Positions 46,352-55,571 of a stretch of DNA of 64,000 bases are shown piece by piece. Origin of the DNA: Pseudomonas sp. LS44 (GTDB lineage: Bacteria > Pseudomonadota > Gammaproteobacteria > Pseudomonadales > Pseudomonadaceae). Positions within the stretch are counted from its first letter, which is position 1. Each line of letters opens with the position of its first letter. Under the pieces are notes generated by a model. It searched no databases, was not told the DNA's origin, and worked only from the letters and a program-made list of their open reading frames with translations. The DNA is taken from NCBI RefSeq assembly GCF_024730785.1, contig NZ_CP102830.1, positions 4,316,001 to 4,380,000 on the forward strand, written 5' to 3'. Position numbers and translations under genes: made by a program.

Positions 46352-47827
46352 ATGAGCACTCGTGCCGCCGCAGCCACCAGTCGCAGCACCACCGAACCCG
46401 GCATTCTCGACCGCATCATCGCCGAAACCCAGCTGACTCCGGATGACGAAGCCTACGACATCGCCAAGCGTGGCGTGTCGGCCTTCATCGCCGAGTTGCT
46501 CCAACCGCACAACGCCCAAGAACCGGTAAAGAAAGCCCTGGTCGACCGGATGATTGCCGCCATCGACGGCAAACTCAGCCAACAAATGGATGAGATTCTT
46601 CACCACCCGCAATTCCAGAGTCTGGAATCGGCGTGGCGAGGCTTGAAGCTGCTGGTCGAGCGCACCAATTTCCGGGAAAACACCAAGCTGGAAATCATCA
46701 ACGTCTCCAAGCAAGACCTGCTCGACGACTTCGAAGACAGCCCGGAAATCGTCCAGTCCGGCCTCTACAAACATGTCTACACCGCGGAATATGGCCAGTT
46801 CGGCGGCCAGCCGGTGGGCGCCATCGTCGCCAACTACTTCTTCGACCCCAGCGCGCCGGATATCAAAACCATGCAATACGTCGCGGCGGTCGCCAGCATG
46901 GCGCATGCGCCCTTCATCGCGGCCGCCGGACCGAAGTTCTTCGGTCTCGACAGTTTCACCGGCCTGCCCGATCTGAAGGATCTGAAGGACCACTTCGAAG
47001 GCCCGCAATTCGCCAAATGGCAAAACTTCCGCGAGCAGGAGGATGCTCGCTACATCGGCCTCACCGTGCCGCGCTTCCTGTTGCGCAACCCCTACGATCC
47101 GCAAGACAACCCGGTGAAGAGCTTCGTCTACAAGGAAAACGTCGCCGGCAGTCATGAAGACTACCTGTGGGGAAATACCGCCTACACCTTCGCCAGCCGC
47201 CTGACCGACAGCTTCGCCAAGTACCGCTGGTGCCCGAACATCATCGGTCCGCAGAGCGGCGGCGCGGTCGACGACCTGCCGCTGCACCACTTCGAGAGCA
47301 TGGGCGAAATCGAAACCAAGATTCCCACCGAGGTCCTGGTTTCCGACCGCCGCGAATACGAACTCGCCGAAGAGGGCTTTATCGCCCTGACCATGCGCAA
47401 GGGCAGCGACAACGCGGCATTTTTCTCGGCCAACTCCACGCAAAAACCGAAGTTCTTCGGCAACAGCGAGGAGGGCAAGCTCGCCGAGCTCAACTACAAA
47501 CTCGGTACCCAGCTGCCCTACCTGTTCATCGTCAACCGCCTGGCGCACTACCTGAAAGTGCTGCAGCGCGAGCAAATCGGCGCCTGGAAAGAGCGCACCG
47601 ACCTCGAGCTGGAACTCAACAAGTGGATTCGCCAGTTCGTCGCCGACCAGGAGAACCCCAGCGCCGAAGTGCGCAGCCGTCGTCCGCTGCGCGCCGCGCA
47701 GGTAGTGGTCAGCGATGTCGATGGTGAGCCGGGCTGGTACCGCGTGAGCCTCAGCGTGCGCCCGCACTTCAAGTACATGGGGGCGGACTTCACCCTGAGC
47801 CTGGTCGGCAAGCTGGACAAGGAATAA
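46352..47827 (+). CDS. tssC: T6SS contractile sheath large subunit TssC
   Basis: A 491-residue sheath subunit. Key segments are LDRIIAETQL, FQSLESAWRGLKLLVERT and the C-terminal RPLRAAQVVVSDVDGEPGWYRVSLSVRPHFKYMG. Together with TssB it forms the extendable sheath that drives the puncturing device. It is followed 6 bases later by tssE (GTG start). Confidence 0.97.
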   Translation: MSTRAAAATSRSTTEPGILDRIIAETQLTPDDEAYDIAKRGVSAFIAELLQPHNAQEPVKKALVDRMIAAIDGKLSQQMDEILHHPQFQSLESAWRGLKLLVERTNFRENTKLEIINVSKQDLLDDFEDSPEIVQSGLYKHVYTAEYGQFGGQPVGAIVANYFFDPSAPDIKTMQYVAAVASMAHAPFIAAAGPKFFGLDSFTGLPDLKDLKDHFEGPQFAKWQNFREQEDARYIGLTVPRFLLRNPYDPQDNPVKSFVYKENVAGSHEDYLWGNTAYTFASRLTDSFAKYRWCPNIIGPQSGGAVDDLPLHHFESMGEIETKIPTEVLVSDRREYELAEEGFIALTMRKGSDNAAFFSANSTQKPKFFGNSEEGKLAELNYKLGTQLPYLFIVNRLAHYLKVLQREQIGAWKERTDLELELNKWIRQFVADQENPSAEVRSRRPLRAAQVVVSDVDGEPGWYRVSLSVRPHFKYMGADFTLSLVGKLDKE

Positions 47828-47833
47828 GCGTCC

Positions 47834-48238
47834 GTGAGCTACGGCAGCCTGTTTGAACGCCTGAGCGGCGAAGCCAGCCAACGCACCGGTTGCAGCACCG
47901 AGATCGCCACCATGGCCTCGGTAGCCGCGCACCTGGCGAAGATGCTCAGCACCCGCGCCGGCAGCGTGCAAACCCTGCCTGACTACGGGCTGCCCGACCT
48001 CAACGATATGCGCCTGTCGCTGCACGACTCCTTGCAACAGGCGCGCATCGCCATCGAACGCTTTATCGAAGCCTATGAGCCACGCCTGAGCCAGGTCCGG
48101 GTGCTGTCCCAATCGCGCAGCCACGACCCCCTGACCCTGGCATTCGTCATCGAAGGGTGGCTGGAGGCCAGCGGGCAGAAACGCCAGGTGAGCTTTGCCG
48201 CGTGCCTGGATGGCAGCGGCCAGGTCAAGGTCCGTTAA
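47834..48238 (+). CDS. tssE: T6SS baseplate protein TssE
   Basis: A 134-residue gp25-like baseplate protein starting at GTG. It contains MASVAAHLAKMLSTRAGSVQTLPDYGLPDLND, a recognisable TssE/gp25 core. Translation probably couples to tssC six bases upstream. The tssE-tssF interval in this cluster is interrupted by two small genes. Confidence 0.93.
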   Translation: MSYGSLFERLSGEASQRTGCSTEIATMASVAAHLAKMLSTRAGSVQTLPDYGLPDLNDMRLSLHDSLQQARIAIERFIEAYEPRLSQVRVLSQSRSHDPLTLAFVIEGWLEASGQKRQVSFAACLDGSGQVKVR

Positions 48239-48248
48239 GGAAAGCCAA

Positions 48249-48329
48249 ATGTCCGAAAAATCCGCCGCCCGCCTCAGCATCCCGCAATGGATGCGCGAGC
48301 AGATGGTCACCCCGATGGCCCCGCTATGA
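48249..48329 (+). CDS. Small ORF (26 codons) upstream of the DUF2388 gene
   Basis: A 26-codon reading frame beginning MSEKSAARLSIPQWMREQ, with AAGGAA a suitable distance before the ATG. Its TGA overlaps the ATG of the DUF2388 gene (48326-48329), a typical coupled arrangement. It may be a leader peptide, a microprotein, or the remnant of a longer gene. No family is recognised. Expression is unproven. Confidence 0.35.
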   Translation: MSEKSAARLSIPQWMREQMVTPMAPL

Positions 48330-48694
48330 CTGCTGGTAGAGACTTCTGGGTTGCATTGATGCTGCTGATGACCAGTTCCTTTGCAAGCGCCGAAGGTTGT
48401 ATCGGTCTGGGATGCATTGTTCTATCGGACAATCCCCTGGAATTCAGCGCGTTCTCTAGCTTCGGCTTGCTGTTCACTACTGCAGCAACCCGTATATCCA
48501 CTGAGGACGCGGCCGCCACTCATTACTCGCACGCAGCCCGCGAGGATGCGGCCGCCTTCGTTGCCAGTGACGGCGAATTACGTGGTGCGTTCTTCGAAGC
48601 GGAACTGCATACCTTTCGCAAGCGCCATCCTTCTTCACCGATGAATGATCGAGAGTTCGCCAGGTTGGTGCTCAACGCAGAAGGGCGCGAATAA
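48326..48694 (+). CDS. Exported DUF2388 family protein in the T6SS cluster
   Basis: A 122-residue protein with an N-terminal signal (hydrophobic run, cleavage near ASA, about residue 22). The mature part has AAREDAAAFVASDGELRGAFFEAELHTFRK and NDREFARLVLNAE, which match the DUF2388 family of small exported Pseudomonas proteins. ATG at 48326 overlaps the stop of the 26-codon ORF. tssF begins 2 bases after it. Such a gene is not part of the T6SS backbone and its role is unknown. Confidence 0.75.
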   Translation: MTAGRDFWVALMLLMTSSFASAEGCIGLGCIVLSDNPLEFSAFSSFGLLFTTAATRISTEDAAATHYSHAAREDAAAFVASDGELRGAFFEAELHTFRKRHPSSPMNDREFARLVLNAEGRE

Positions 48695-48696
48695 TC

Positions 48697-50484
48697 ATGT
48701 CTTTCAACCACTACTACCAAAGCGAACTGTCTGCCCTGCGCCAGCTGGGCAAGCGCTTCGCTGAGCGCAATCCGGCGCTGGCGCCGTTTCTCGGCCAGAG
48801 CGGGCGGGATCCGGATGTCGAACGCCTGCTGGAAGGTTTCGCGTTTCTCACCGGACGGTTGCGGCAGAAGCTCGACGACGAATTGCCGGAGTTGGCCCAG
48901 TCGCTGATGCATCTGCTCTGGCCCAATTACATGCGCCCGCTACCGGCGTTCAGCATGCTGCAGTTCGAACCCCTGCAGCGACCCGGCCCGGCGCTGCGCG
49001 TGCCACGCGACACGGCGGTGGAGTCGCGGCCGGTACAAGGCGTGGCCTGCCAATTTCGTACCTGCTACGCCACTGAAGTACTGCCACTAGCGCTGGAGGG
49101 TCTGGACTACGCGGTACAGGGCGACGGCGCGCTACTCACGTTGCGTCTGCGCATGAGCGCCGAGGGCCACCTCGGCGATCTCAGTCTGTCCCGGCTGCGC
49201 CTGCACCTGGCCGGCGAGCCCTATATCAGCCAGGCGCTGTACCTCGGTTTGCTGCGCCAGCTCGACGGCATGCAACTGGCGCCCGTGGATGCGGCCGGCC
49301 AGGTCCTGCGCGATGAGCACGGCACTGAAGTGCACTTCGACCTGCCTGCCGAGCAGGCCAAAGCGGCCGGCTTTGAGGAAGACGAAGCGCTGATCCCCTA
49401 CCCGCTGAACACCTTTCGCGGCTACCGGATTCTTCAGGAATATTTCGCTTTCCCGAGCAAATTCCTGTTCGTCGACATCCACGGTCTGACCGTCCTCAAT
49501 CGCCTGCCGGCCGCTCAGTTGCAACGCTGCCGCGGTTTTGAACTGCGTTTCAAGCTGCGCCAGAGCGGCCTCCGGCATATCCGCCCGAGACTGGATAACC
49601 TGCGCCTGTACTGCACGCCGGTGAGCAACCTGTTCGCCCACGACGGCATGCCGATTCGCCTGGACGGCAAGCAGGATCGCTATCTGCTCCTGCCGGCCGA
49701 GCATGCCCCGGAGCATTGCGGGGTGTTCTCGGTGGACCGGGTCACCGGCTGGCGCCCCGGCGGCCAGGGTTATCAGGACTACGTACCCTTCGAATCCTTC
49801 GAGCACGACGCCAGTTTCGGCAGCGCGCAGGCGCGCCCGCACTACAGCGTGCGCCAGCAAACCTCACTGCTCGGCGATGGCCTGGAGACCTGGCTGAGCT
49901 TCGGCCAGCAGACCCTGGATGGGCACGAGACGCTGTCCATCGAGCTGACCTGTACCAACCAGAACCTGCCACGCCAATTGGCGATCGGCGATATCTGCCT
50001 GCCCAGCGAAGGCACCCCGGAATTTCTACGCTTTCGCAACATCGGCGAAGTCACCCCCAGCTACGTGCCGCCGCTGCAGCGCGACTACCTGTGGAAGCTG
50101 ATTTCCAACATGTCGCTGAATTATCTGTCGTTGAGCAATGTGGCGGCGCTGCGCACAATTCTGGAGACCTACGACCTGCCGCGTTACTACGATCAGAACC
50201 GCCTGAACGTCAGCCGGCAAAAACTCGAAGGCCTGCAGGCGATCAGCCAGCAGCCGGTCGATCGGCTGTACCGGGGCCTGCCGCTACGCGGCATTCGCAG
50301 CGACCTGGACATGGATGCCAGGCGCTTTCAGGGCGAGGGCGATCTGTTCCTCTTCGCCTCGGTGCTCAACGAGTTTTTCGCGTTGTACACCAGCCTCAAC
50401 TCGTTCCATGAGTTGCGGGTCACCAGCACACAGGGAGAGGTGTACCAATGGACACCACGCATGGGCCAACAGCCGCTGCTTTGA
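48697..50484 (+). CDS. tssF: T6SS baseplate protein TssF
   Basis: A 595-residue baseplate wedge protein beginning MSFNHYYQSELSALRQLGKRFAERNPALAPFLG, the TssF signature. It has LLEGFAFLTGRLRQKLDDELPELAQSL near the start. It interlocks with tssG: the tssG start at 50448 lies 37 bases inside the tssF end, suggesting tight coupling. Confidence 0.96.
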   Translation: MSFNHYYQSELSALRQLGKRFAERNPALAPFLGQSGRDPDVERLLEGFAFLTGRLRQKLDDELPELAQSLMHLLWPNYMRPLPAFSMLQFEPLQRPGPALRVPRDTAVESRPVQGVACQFRTCYATEVLPLALEGLDYAVQGDGALLTLRLRMSAEGHLGDLSLSRLRLHLAGEPYISQALYLGLLRQLDGMQLAPVDAAGQVLRDEHGTEVHFDLPAEQAKAAGFEEDEALIPYPLNTFRGYRILQEYFAFPSKFLFVDIHGLTVLNRLPAAQLQRCRGFELRFKLRQSGLRHIRPRLDNLRLYCTPVSNLFAHDGMPIRLDGKQDRYLLLPAEHAPEHCGVFSVDRVTGWRPGGQGYQDYVPFESFEHDASFGSAQARPHYSVRQQTSLLGDGLETWLSFGQQTLDGHETLSIELTCTNQNLPRQLAIGDICLPSEGTPEFLRFRNIGEVTPSYVPPLQRDYLWKLISNMSLNYLSLSNVAALRTILETYDLPRYYDQNRLNVSRQKLEGLQAISQQPVDRLYRGLPLRGIRSDLDMDARRFQGEGDLFLFASVLNEFFALYTSLNSFHELRVTSTQGEVYQWTPRMGQQPLL

Positions 50485-51449
50485 ACCGGCTCAGCGGCGG
50501 CATCCGCGAGTACAACCTGTTCAAGGGCATCGAAGGGGTGCTCGAACGCTTGCACGCCGAGCAGGCCGGCGCGCCACGGGATGACGAAGCGCTGTATGCG
50601 CGCCTGGAATTCCACGCCAATCCGAGTCTCGGATTTGCCGGCAGTGATATCGACCGCCTGGAGTTTTTCCGCGAGCACGGCGAACTGCGCGCGCGCCTGC
50701 GCATCAATCTGGTCAGCCTTAGCGGCGCGGTGTCGCCACTCCCGGCGTTCTATGCCGATCAGGCGTTGGGCGACGACACCACGCGCGAATTTCTCGATCT
50801 GTTCCATCAGCGTTTGCAGCGCCTGCTGCTGCCGATCTGGCGTAAATATCGCTACCACGCGCGCTTTCGCGATGGCGCCCAAGACCCGCTCTCGGCGCAA
50901 CTGTTCGCCCTGATCGGCCTCGGTGGCGACGCGATCCGCGCCTCCGAGGAATTGAACTGGAAGCGCCTGCTGCCCTACCTCGGCCTGCTCAGCCTGCGCG
51001 CCCGTTCGGCGGCGCTGATCGAAGCGGTGCTGCGCTACTACTTCAAGCACGCCGAGCTGCACATCGAGCAATGCCTGGAGCGCCAGGTGACCATCCGCGC
51101 CGAGCAGCTCGGCAGGCTCGGCCAGGCCAATAACCGCCTCGCCGACAGCCTGGTGCTGGGCGAAACAGTGCGCGATCGCGGCGGCAAATTCCGGATTCAC
51201 GTGCAGCAGCTCAGTTGGCAGCGCTTCCACGACTTTCTACCGATCGGCGAAGGCTATCGGCCGCTGTGCGCGCTGGTGCGCTTCGTTCTGCGCGATCCGC
51301 TGGATTACGACCTGTGCCTGCAACTGCGCCACGACCAGCTGCGCGAGCTGCGCATCGGCACGCACAACCCCTGCCGCCTCGGCTGGACCAGCTGGCTCGG
51401 CCATGAACAGGCCGATCCGGTGGTCACCCTCGGCAGCCGTCTTCATTAA
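50448..51449 (+). CDS. tssG: T6SS baseplate protein TssG
   Basis: A 333-residue baseplate wedge protein partner of TssF. The start at 50448 has GGGAGAGG upstream even though it lies within the tssF end. Characteristic stretches are LEFHANPSLGFAGSDIDRLE, LSGAVSPLPAFYAD and LTGGxPL-like FLPIGEGYRPLCALVRF. It is followed 12 bases later by clpV. Confidence 0.94.
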   Translation: MDTTHGPTAAALNRLSGGIREYNLFKGIEGVLERLHAEQAGAPRDDEALYARLEFHANPSLGFAGSDIDRLEFFREHGELRARLRINLVSLSGAVSPLPAFYADQALGDDTTREFLDLFHQRLQRLLLPIWRKYRYHARFRDGAQDPLSAQLFALIGLGGDAIRASEELNWKRLLPYLGLLSLRARSAALIEAVLRYYFKHAELHIEQCLERQVTIRAEQLGRLGQANNRLADSLVLGETVRDRGGKFRIHVQQLSWQRFHDFLPIGEGYRPLCALVRFVLRDPLDYDLCLQLRHDQLRELRIGTHNPCRLGWTSWLGHEQADPVVTLGSRLH

Positions 51450-51461
51450 AGGACTGATGAA

Positions 51462-54035
51462 ATGATCAATGTCGATATGCACCGACTGATCCAGGCACTG
51501 GATGCCGACAGCCATCGCGATCTGGAACACGCGGTGGAGCGCTGCGTCGCTCGCGGCGGCAACAAAATTCTGATCGAAGACCTGCTGCTGGTGTGGCTCG
51601 AGCACCCGCAAAGTTTGCTCTTGCGCGCCCTGCAGGATGCCGATGTGCCGGCCGCCGAACTGGCCCGCGTGCTGCAACCGCACGGCGAGCACAGCGCCTC
51701 GCGCAACCCGGTGTTCGCCGCCGAACTGCTGCAGTGGCTGCAGGATGCCTTGTTGGTCGCCGGCCTGGAGCTTGGACAAAGCCAGATCGATCCGGCCGCG
51801 CTACTCCTCGCGCTGCTGGGCAACCCGCTGCGCTACGCCGGCAGCGCCTATCACTCGCTGCTCGCGCGCATCGACGTTGAACGTTTGCGCGGCTTTGCCC
51901 AGGCCCAGCAGGCGCCCACCGGCGCCGGCGCGGCGCCAAGCGACTCCGCCCTACTGCGCTTCACCCACAACTTCACCCAGCAGGCCCGCGACGGCCGCCT
52001 CGACCCGGTGCTGTGCCGCGACGCGGCGATTCGCCAGATGATCGACATCCTTGCCCGGCGCCGCAAAAACAATCCCATCGTGGTCGGCGAGGCGGGGGTC
52101 GGAAAAACCGCCGTCGTCGAAGGCCTGGCCCTGCGCATCGCCAGCGGCGACGTCCCGCCGGCGCTCAAGGGCGTCGAATTGCTGTGCCTGGACATGGGCC
52201 TGCTGCAAGCCGGCGCCAGCGTCAAAGGCGAGTTCGAACGGCGCCTGCAAGGGGTGATCGACGAGGTCAAAGCCTCGCCCAAGCCGATCATCCTGTTTAT
52301 CGACGAAGCGCATACCCTGATCGGCGCCGGCGCCCAGGCCGGCGGCGGCGATGCCGCCAACCTGCTCAAGCCAGCCCTGGCCCGCGGCGAGTTGCGCACC
52401 ATCGCCGCGACCACCTGGAGCGAATACAAGAAATACTTCGAGAAAGACCCGGCCCTGGCCCGGCGCTTCCAGCCGGTGCAGTTACACGAGCCGACGGTTA
52501 CCGAAGCGGTCACCATCCTGCGCGGGCTGGCCCCGGTCTACGCACACAGCCACGGCATCTACCTGCGCGATGACGCAGTGATCGCCGCCGCCGAATTGTC
52601 GGCCCGTTACCTGGCTGGCCGACAGCTACCGGACAAGGCGGTGGACGTGCTCGACACCGCCTGCGCGCGGGTGCGGATCAGCCTCGCGGCCGCGCCGGAA
52701 AGCGTCGAGCGGCTGCGTGGCGAGATCGCCGAGGGCCGCCGGCAAATCGCCGCGCAGCGTCGCGATCAGGCGGCTGGCCTGCCAGTCGAGCACCACGGCG
52801 TCGAGCGCCTGGAAGCGCGGCTGCGCGAAGCGGACCGCGAGCTGGAGCAGCTCGAACAGCGCTGGGCGGAGCAACGCCAACTGGCCGAACGCCTGCTGCA
52901 GCTGCGTCAGCAAAGCGCCAGCGACAATAAGACCGAGGCGCCGCCGGCCGAGCTGCACGCCGAACTGCTCAGCGTCCAGGCGCAACTGGCCAGCGCTCAA
53001 ACCAGCGAGCGGCTGGTCAGCCATGAAGTCTGTCCACGTCTGGTCGCCGAGGTGATCAGCCACTGGACCGGCGTGCCGCTGGCGCAACTGGCCCGCGAGC
53101 ACAACGCCAAGGTCGAAAGCTTCGCCGCCGACCTGCGCCAGCGCGTGCGCGGCCAGGAGCAGGCGGTCGTCGCCCTCGATCACGCCATGCGCGCCAGCGC
53201 CGCCGGGCTGAACAATCCCGAGGCGCCGGTCGGCGTTTTTCTGCTGGTCGGCCCCAGTGGTGTCGGCAAGACCGAAACCGCCTTGGCGCTGGCCGACTTG
53301 CTGTACGGCGGTGAGCGCTTCCTCACCACCCTGAACATGAGCGAGTTCCAGGAAAAGCACAGCCTGTCGCGGCTGATCGGCTCGCCACCTGGCTACGTCG
53401 GTTACGGCGAGGGTGGCGTACTCACCGAAGCGGTGCGTCAGAAGCCGTATTCAGTGCTGCTCCTCGACGAAGTGGAAAAGGCTGATCCAGACGTGCTCAA
53501 CCTGTTCTATCAGGTCTTCGACAAGGGCGTGGCCAACGACGGCGAGGGGCGCGAAATCAACTTCCGCAATTGCCTGATCCTGATGACCTCCAACCTCGCC
53601 AGCGAGCGCATCGCCGCGCTGTGCCAGGCCGGCGAACAGGCGCGTCCGAGTGCCGAGGCGCTCGAGCAGGCGATTCGTCCGACCCTCAGTCACCACTTCA
53701 AACCGGCCTTGCTGGCACGCATGCGGGTCGTGCCGTACTACCCGGTGGAAGGCGCGGTGTTGCGCGAACTGGTGGCGCTCAAACTTGAACGCTTCGGGAC
53801 GCGCTTGGCTCGCCACGCCGTGCAGTTCAGCCATAGGGCCGAGGTTCTCGAGCACTTCATGCAGCGTTGCAACCATGCCGATAGCGGCGCGCGCCTGGTC
53901 GACCAGTTGCTCGACCAGCATCTGCAGCCGCTGGTGGTCGACCGCTTGCTCGCGGCCATGGCCGACGGCACTCGTCTGCAACGCGTGCATGCCGGGCTCG
54001 ATAGCGACGGAGGGCTGGTCTGTGAGTTCGTTTGA
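51462..54035 (+). CDS. clpV: T6SS ClpV (TssH) AAA+ ATPase
   Basis: An 857-residue disaggregase that recycles contracted sheaths. It has an N-terminal ClpN-like domain with sheath-binding role, first Walker A GEAGVGKT (209-216), a coiled-coil middle domain (about 410-550), and second Walker A GPSGVGKT (597-604). It also has PPGYVGYGEGG and Walker B VLLLDEVEKA. AAGGA precedes the ATG. It overlaps the next gene by 14 bases. Confidence 0.96.
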   Translation: MINVDMHRLIQALDADSHRDLEHAVERCVARGGNKILIEDLLLVWLEHPQSLLLRALQDADVPAAELARVLQPHGEHSASRNPVFAAELLQWLQDALLVAGLELGQSQIDPAALLLALLGNPLRYAGSAYHSLLARIDVERLRGFAQAQQAPTGAGAAPSDSALLRFTHNFTQQARDGRLDPVLCRDAAIRQMIDILARRRKNNPIVVGEAGVGKTAVVEGLALRIASGDVPPALKGVELLCLDMGLLQAGASVKGEFERRLQGVIDEVKASPKPIILFIDEAHTLIGAGAQAGGGDAANLLKPALARGELRTIAATTWSEYKKYFEKDPALARRFQPVQLHEPTVTEAVTILRGLAPVYAHSHGIYLRDDAVIAAAELSARYLAGRQLPDKAVDVLDTACARVRISLAAAPESVERLRGEIAEGRRQIAAQRRDQAAGLPVEHHGVERLEARLREADRELEQLEQRWAEQRQLAERLLQLRQQSASDNKTEAPPAELHAELLSVQAQLASAQTSERLVSHEVCPRLVAEVISHWTGVPLAQLAREHNAKVESFAADLRQRVRGQEQAVVALDHAMRASAAGLNNPEAPVGVFLLVGPSGVGKTETALALADLLYGGERFLTTLNMSEFQEKHSLSRLIGSPPGYVGYGEGGVLTEAVRQKPYSVLLLDEVEKADPDVLNLFYQVFDKGVANDGEGREINFRNCLILMTSNLASERIAALCQAGEQARPSAEALEQAIRPTLSHHFKPALLARMRVVPYYPVEGAVLRELVALKLERFGTRLARHAVQFSHRAEVLEHFMQRCNHADSGARLVDQLLDQHLQPLVVDRLLAAMADGTRLQRVHAGLDSDGGLVCEFV

Positions 54036-55560
54036 TCTGCCCTCGCTGTTCCAGCAAATACCGCAACCACTGCGTTATGCCGAGGCCTTGTTGCAGCACT
54101 TCAGCGGCTTGGCTCGTGCCAGCAGCGCGGAAGGGTTGCTGAGCGGTCTGGTCGAGGCCAGCAGCCAACTGTCCGGCTGCGAGTTGAGCCAGTTGTACTT
54201 GTTGGACAGCAGCCATACGCGCCTGACCTTGTCCGCCGAATGGCTCGATGGCCGGCCGCAACCACGCACCGCCACCAGCCTGCCGAGCGACTACGACGGC
54301 GAGCAACTGCTGCAGTTCTGCCTGTGCCAGAACCGCGTGCTGAGCCTCACCACGCTGGACGACAGCCTGTACGCCACCAGCTTTCTGCCCGAGCGCGCCC
54401 AGCCCTGGCGCAGCCTGCTGTGCCTGCCATTGCTGAACGCAGAGCAGCGGGTCTGCGGGTTGCTGCTCTGCACCAGCTCGCTATCCCGCGACTTGCAGGG
54501 TTTCGCCGACTCGCTGGGCCAACTCGGCGCCTTCGTCATCGCCCAGCGGCAACTGCTGCAACGCCTGCACGTCGCACCGCACAAGCCCAGCCAGGAGCCG
54601 GCCGCGCCCGTGCCGTGCGCCAGCAGCTATGGGTTGATCGGCGACAGCCCGGCCATGCGCCGCACCTATCAATTAATCAGCAAGGTGCTGCACAACCCGG
54701 TCAACATCCTGCTCACCGGTGAGACCGGCACCGGCAAGGAGTTAGTAGCACGGGCCATCCATGACTGCGGCCTGCGCCGCAGCCGGGCCTTCGTCGTGCA
54801 GAACTGCGCGTCACTGCCGGAGAATCTGCTCGAGAGCGAGCTGTTCGGCTACCGCAAGGGCGCCTTCACCGGCGCGGAGCGCGAGCGCAAGGGGCTGTTC
54901 GATGCGGCCGATGGCGGCACTCTGTTCCTCGACGAAATCGGCGACATGCCGTTGCCCCTGCAAGCCAAGCTGCTGCGCGTGTTGCAGGAAGGTGAAGTGC
55001 GCCCGTTGGGCAGCAATGACACCCATAAAGTCGATGTGCGCATCATTGCCGCCACCCACCGCGACTTGCGCGCGCTGGTCGAGCAGGGTCGCTTTCGCGA
55101 AGACCTGTTCTATCGCCTGTCGCACTTTCCGATCGAGCTCCCGCCGCTGCGCGAGCGGGCCGAGGACATTCTGCGGCTGGCCCGGCATTTCGCCGATAAC
55201 GCCTGCGGGTTGCTGCAGCGCGACCTCTGTCAATGGTCCGATGCGGCGCTGGAACTGCTCGCCGATTACGCCTTCCCCGGCAACGTGCGCGAACTCAAGG
55301 CCCTGGTCGAGCGCGCCGTGCTGCTCTGCGAGGGCAATGAATTGCTTGCCGAGCATTTCAACCTGTGCCAGCCGGCCGCCGAGGAACATGACAGTGCGAA
55401 CCTACGCCAGCGCCTCGAACGGGTCGAGCGCAGCCTGCTGGTCGACTGCCTGCGCAAGAACCACGGCAACCAGACCCAAGCCGCCCGCGAGCTCGGACTG
55501 CCACGCCGCACCCTGCTGTACCGCATGAGCCGGCTGCAGATCAGCCCGGCTAATCAGTGA
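54022..55560 (+). CDS. sfa: Sigma-54-dependent T6SS regulator (Sfa/VasH-like)
   Basis: A 512-residue enhancer-binding protein beginning at a GTG at 54022, chosen because GGAGGG lies just upstream. It has an N-terminal GAF-like sensor region, an AAA+ domain with Walker A GETGTGKE (233-240) and GAFTGAE (280-286), which contacts sigma-54. A C-terminal Fis-type helix-turn-helix ([19 protein letters not shown]) follows. In other T6SSs this class activates hcp/vgrG or effector genes. It lies between clpV and vgrG as in HSI-II clusters. Confidence 0.92.
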   Translation: MSSFDLPSLFQQIPQPLRYAEALLQHFSGLARASSAEGLLSGLVEASSQLSGCELSQLYLLDSSHTRLTLSAEWLDGRPQPRTATSLPSDYDGEQLLQFCLCQNRVLSLTTLDDSLYATSFLPERAQPWRSLLCLPLLNAEQRVCGLLLCTSSLSRDLQGFADSLGQLGAFVIAQRQLLQRLHVAPHKPSQEPAAPVPCASSYGLIGDSPAMRRTYQLISKVLHNPVNILLTGETGTGKELVARAIHDCGLRRSRAFVVQNCASLPENLLESELFGYRKGAFTGAERERKGLFDAADGGTLFLDEIGDMPLPLQAKLLRVLQEGEVRPLGSNDTHKVDVRIIAATHRDLRALVEQGRFREDLFYRLSHFPIELPPLRERAEDILRLARHFADNACGLLQRDLCQWSDAALELLADYAFPGNVRELKALVERAVLLCEGNELLAEHFNLCQPAAEEHDSANLRQRLERVERSLLVDCLRKNHGNQTQAARELGLPRRTLLYRMSRLQISPANQ

Positions 55561-55571
55561 GGCCACCCCGC

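Noticed and set aside
46331..48310. 659-residue antisense frame opposite tssC
   Set aside because: tssC and tssE are clear; the antisense product has no motif.
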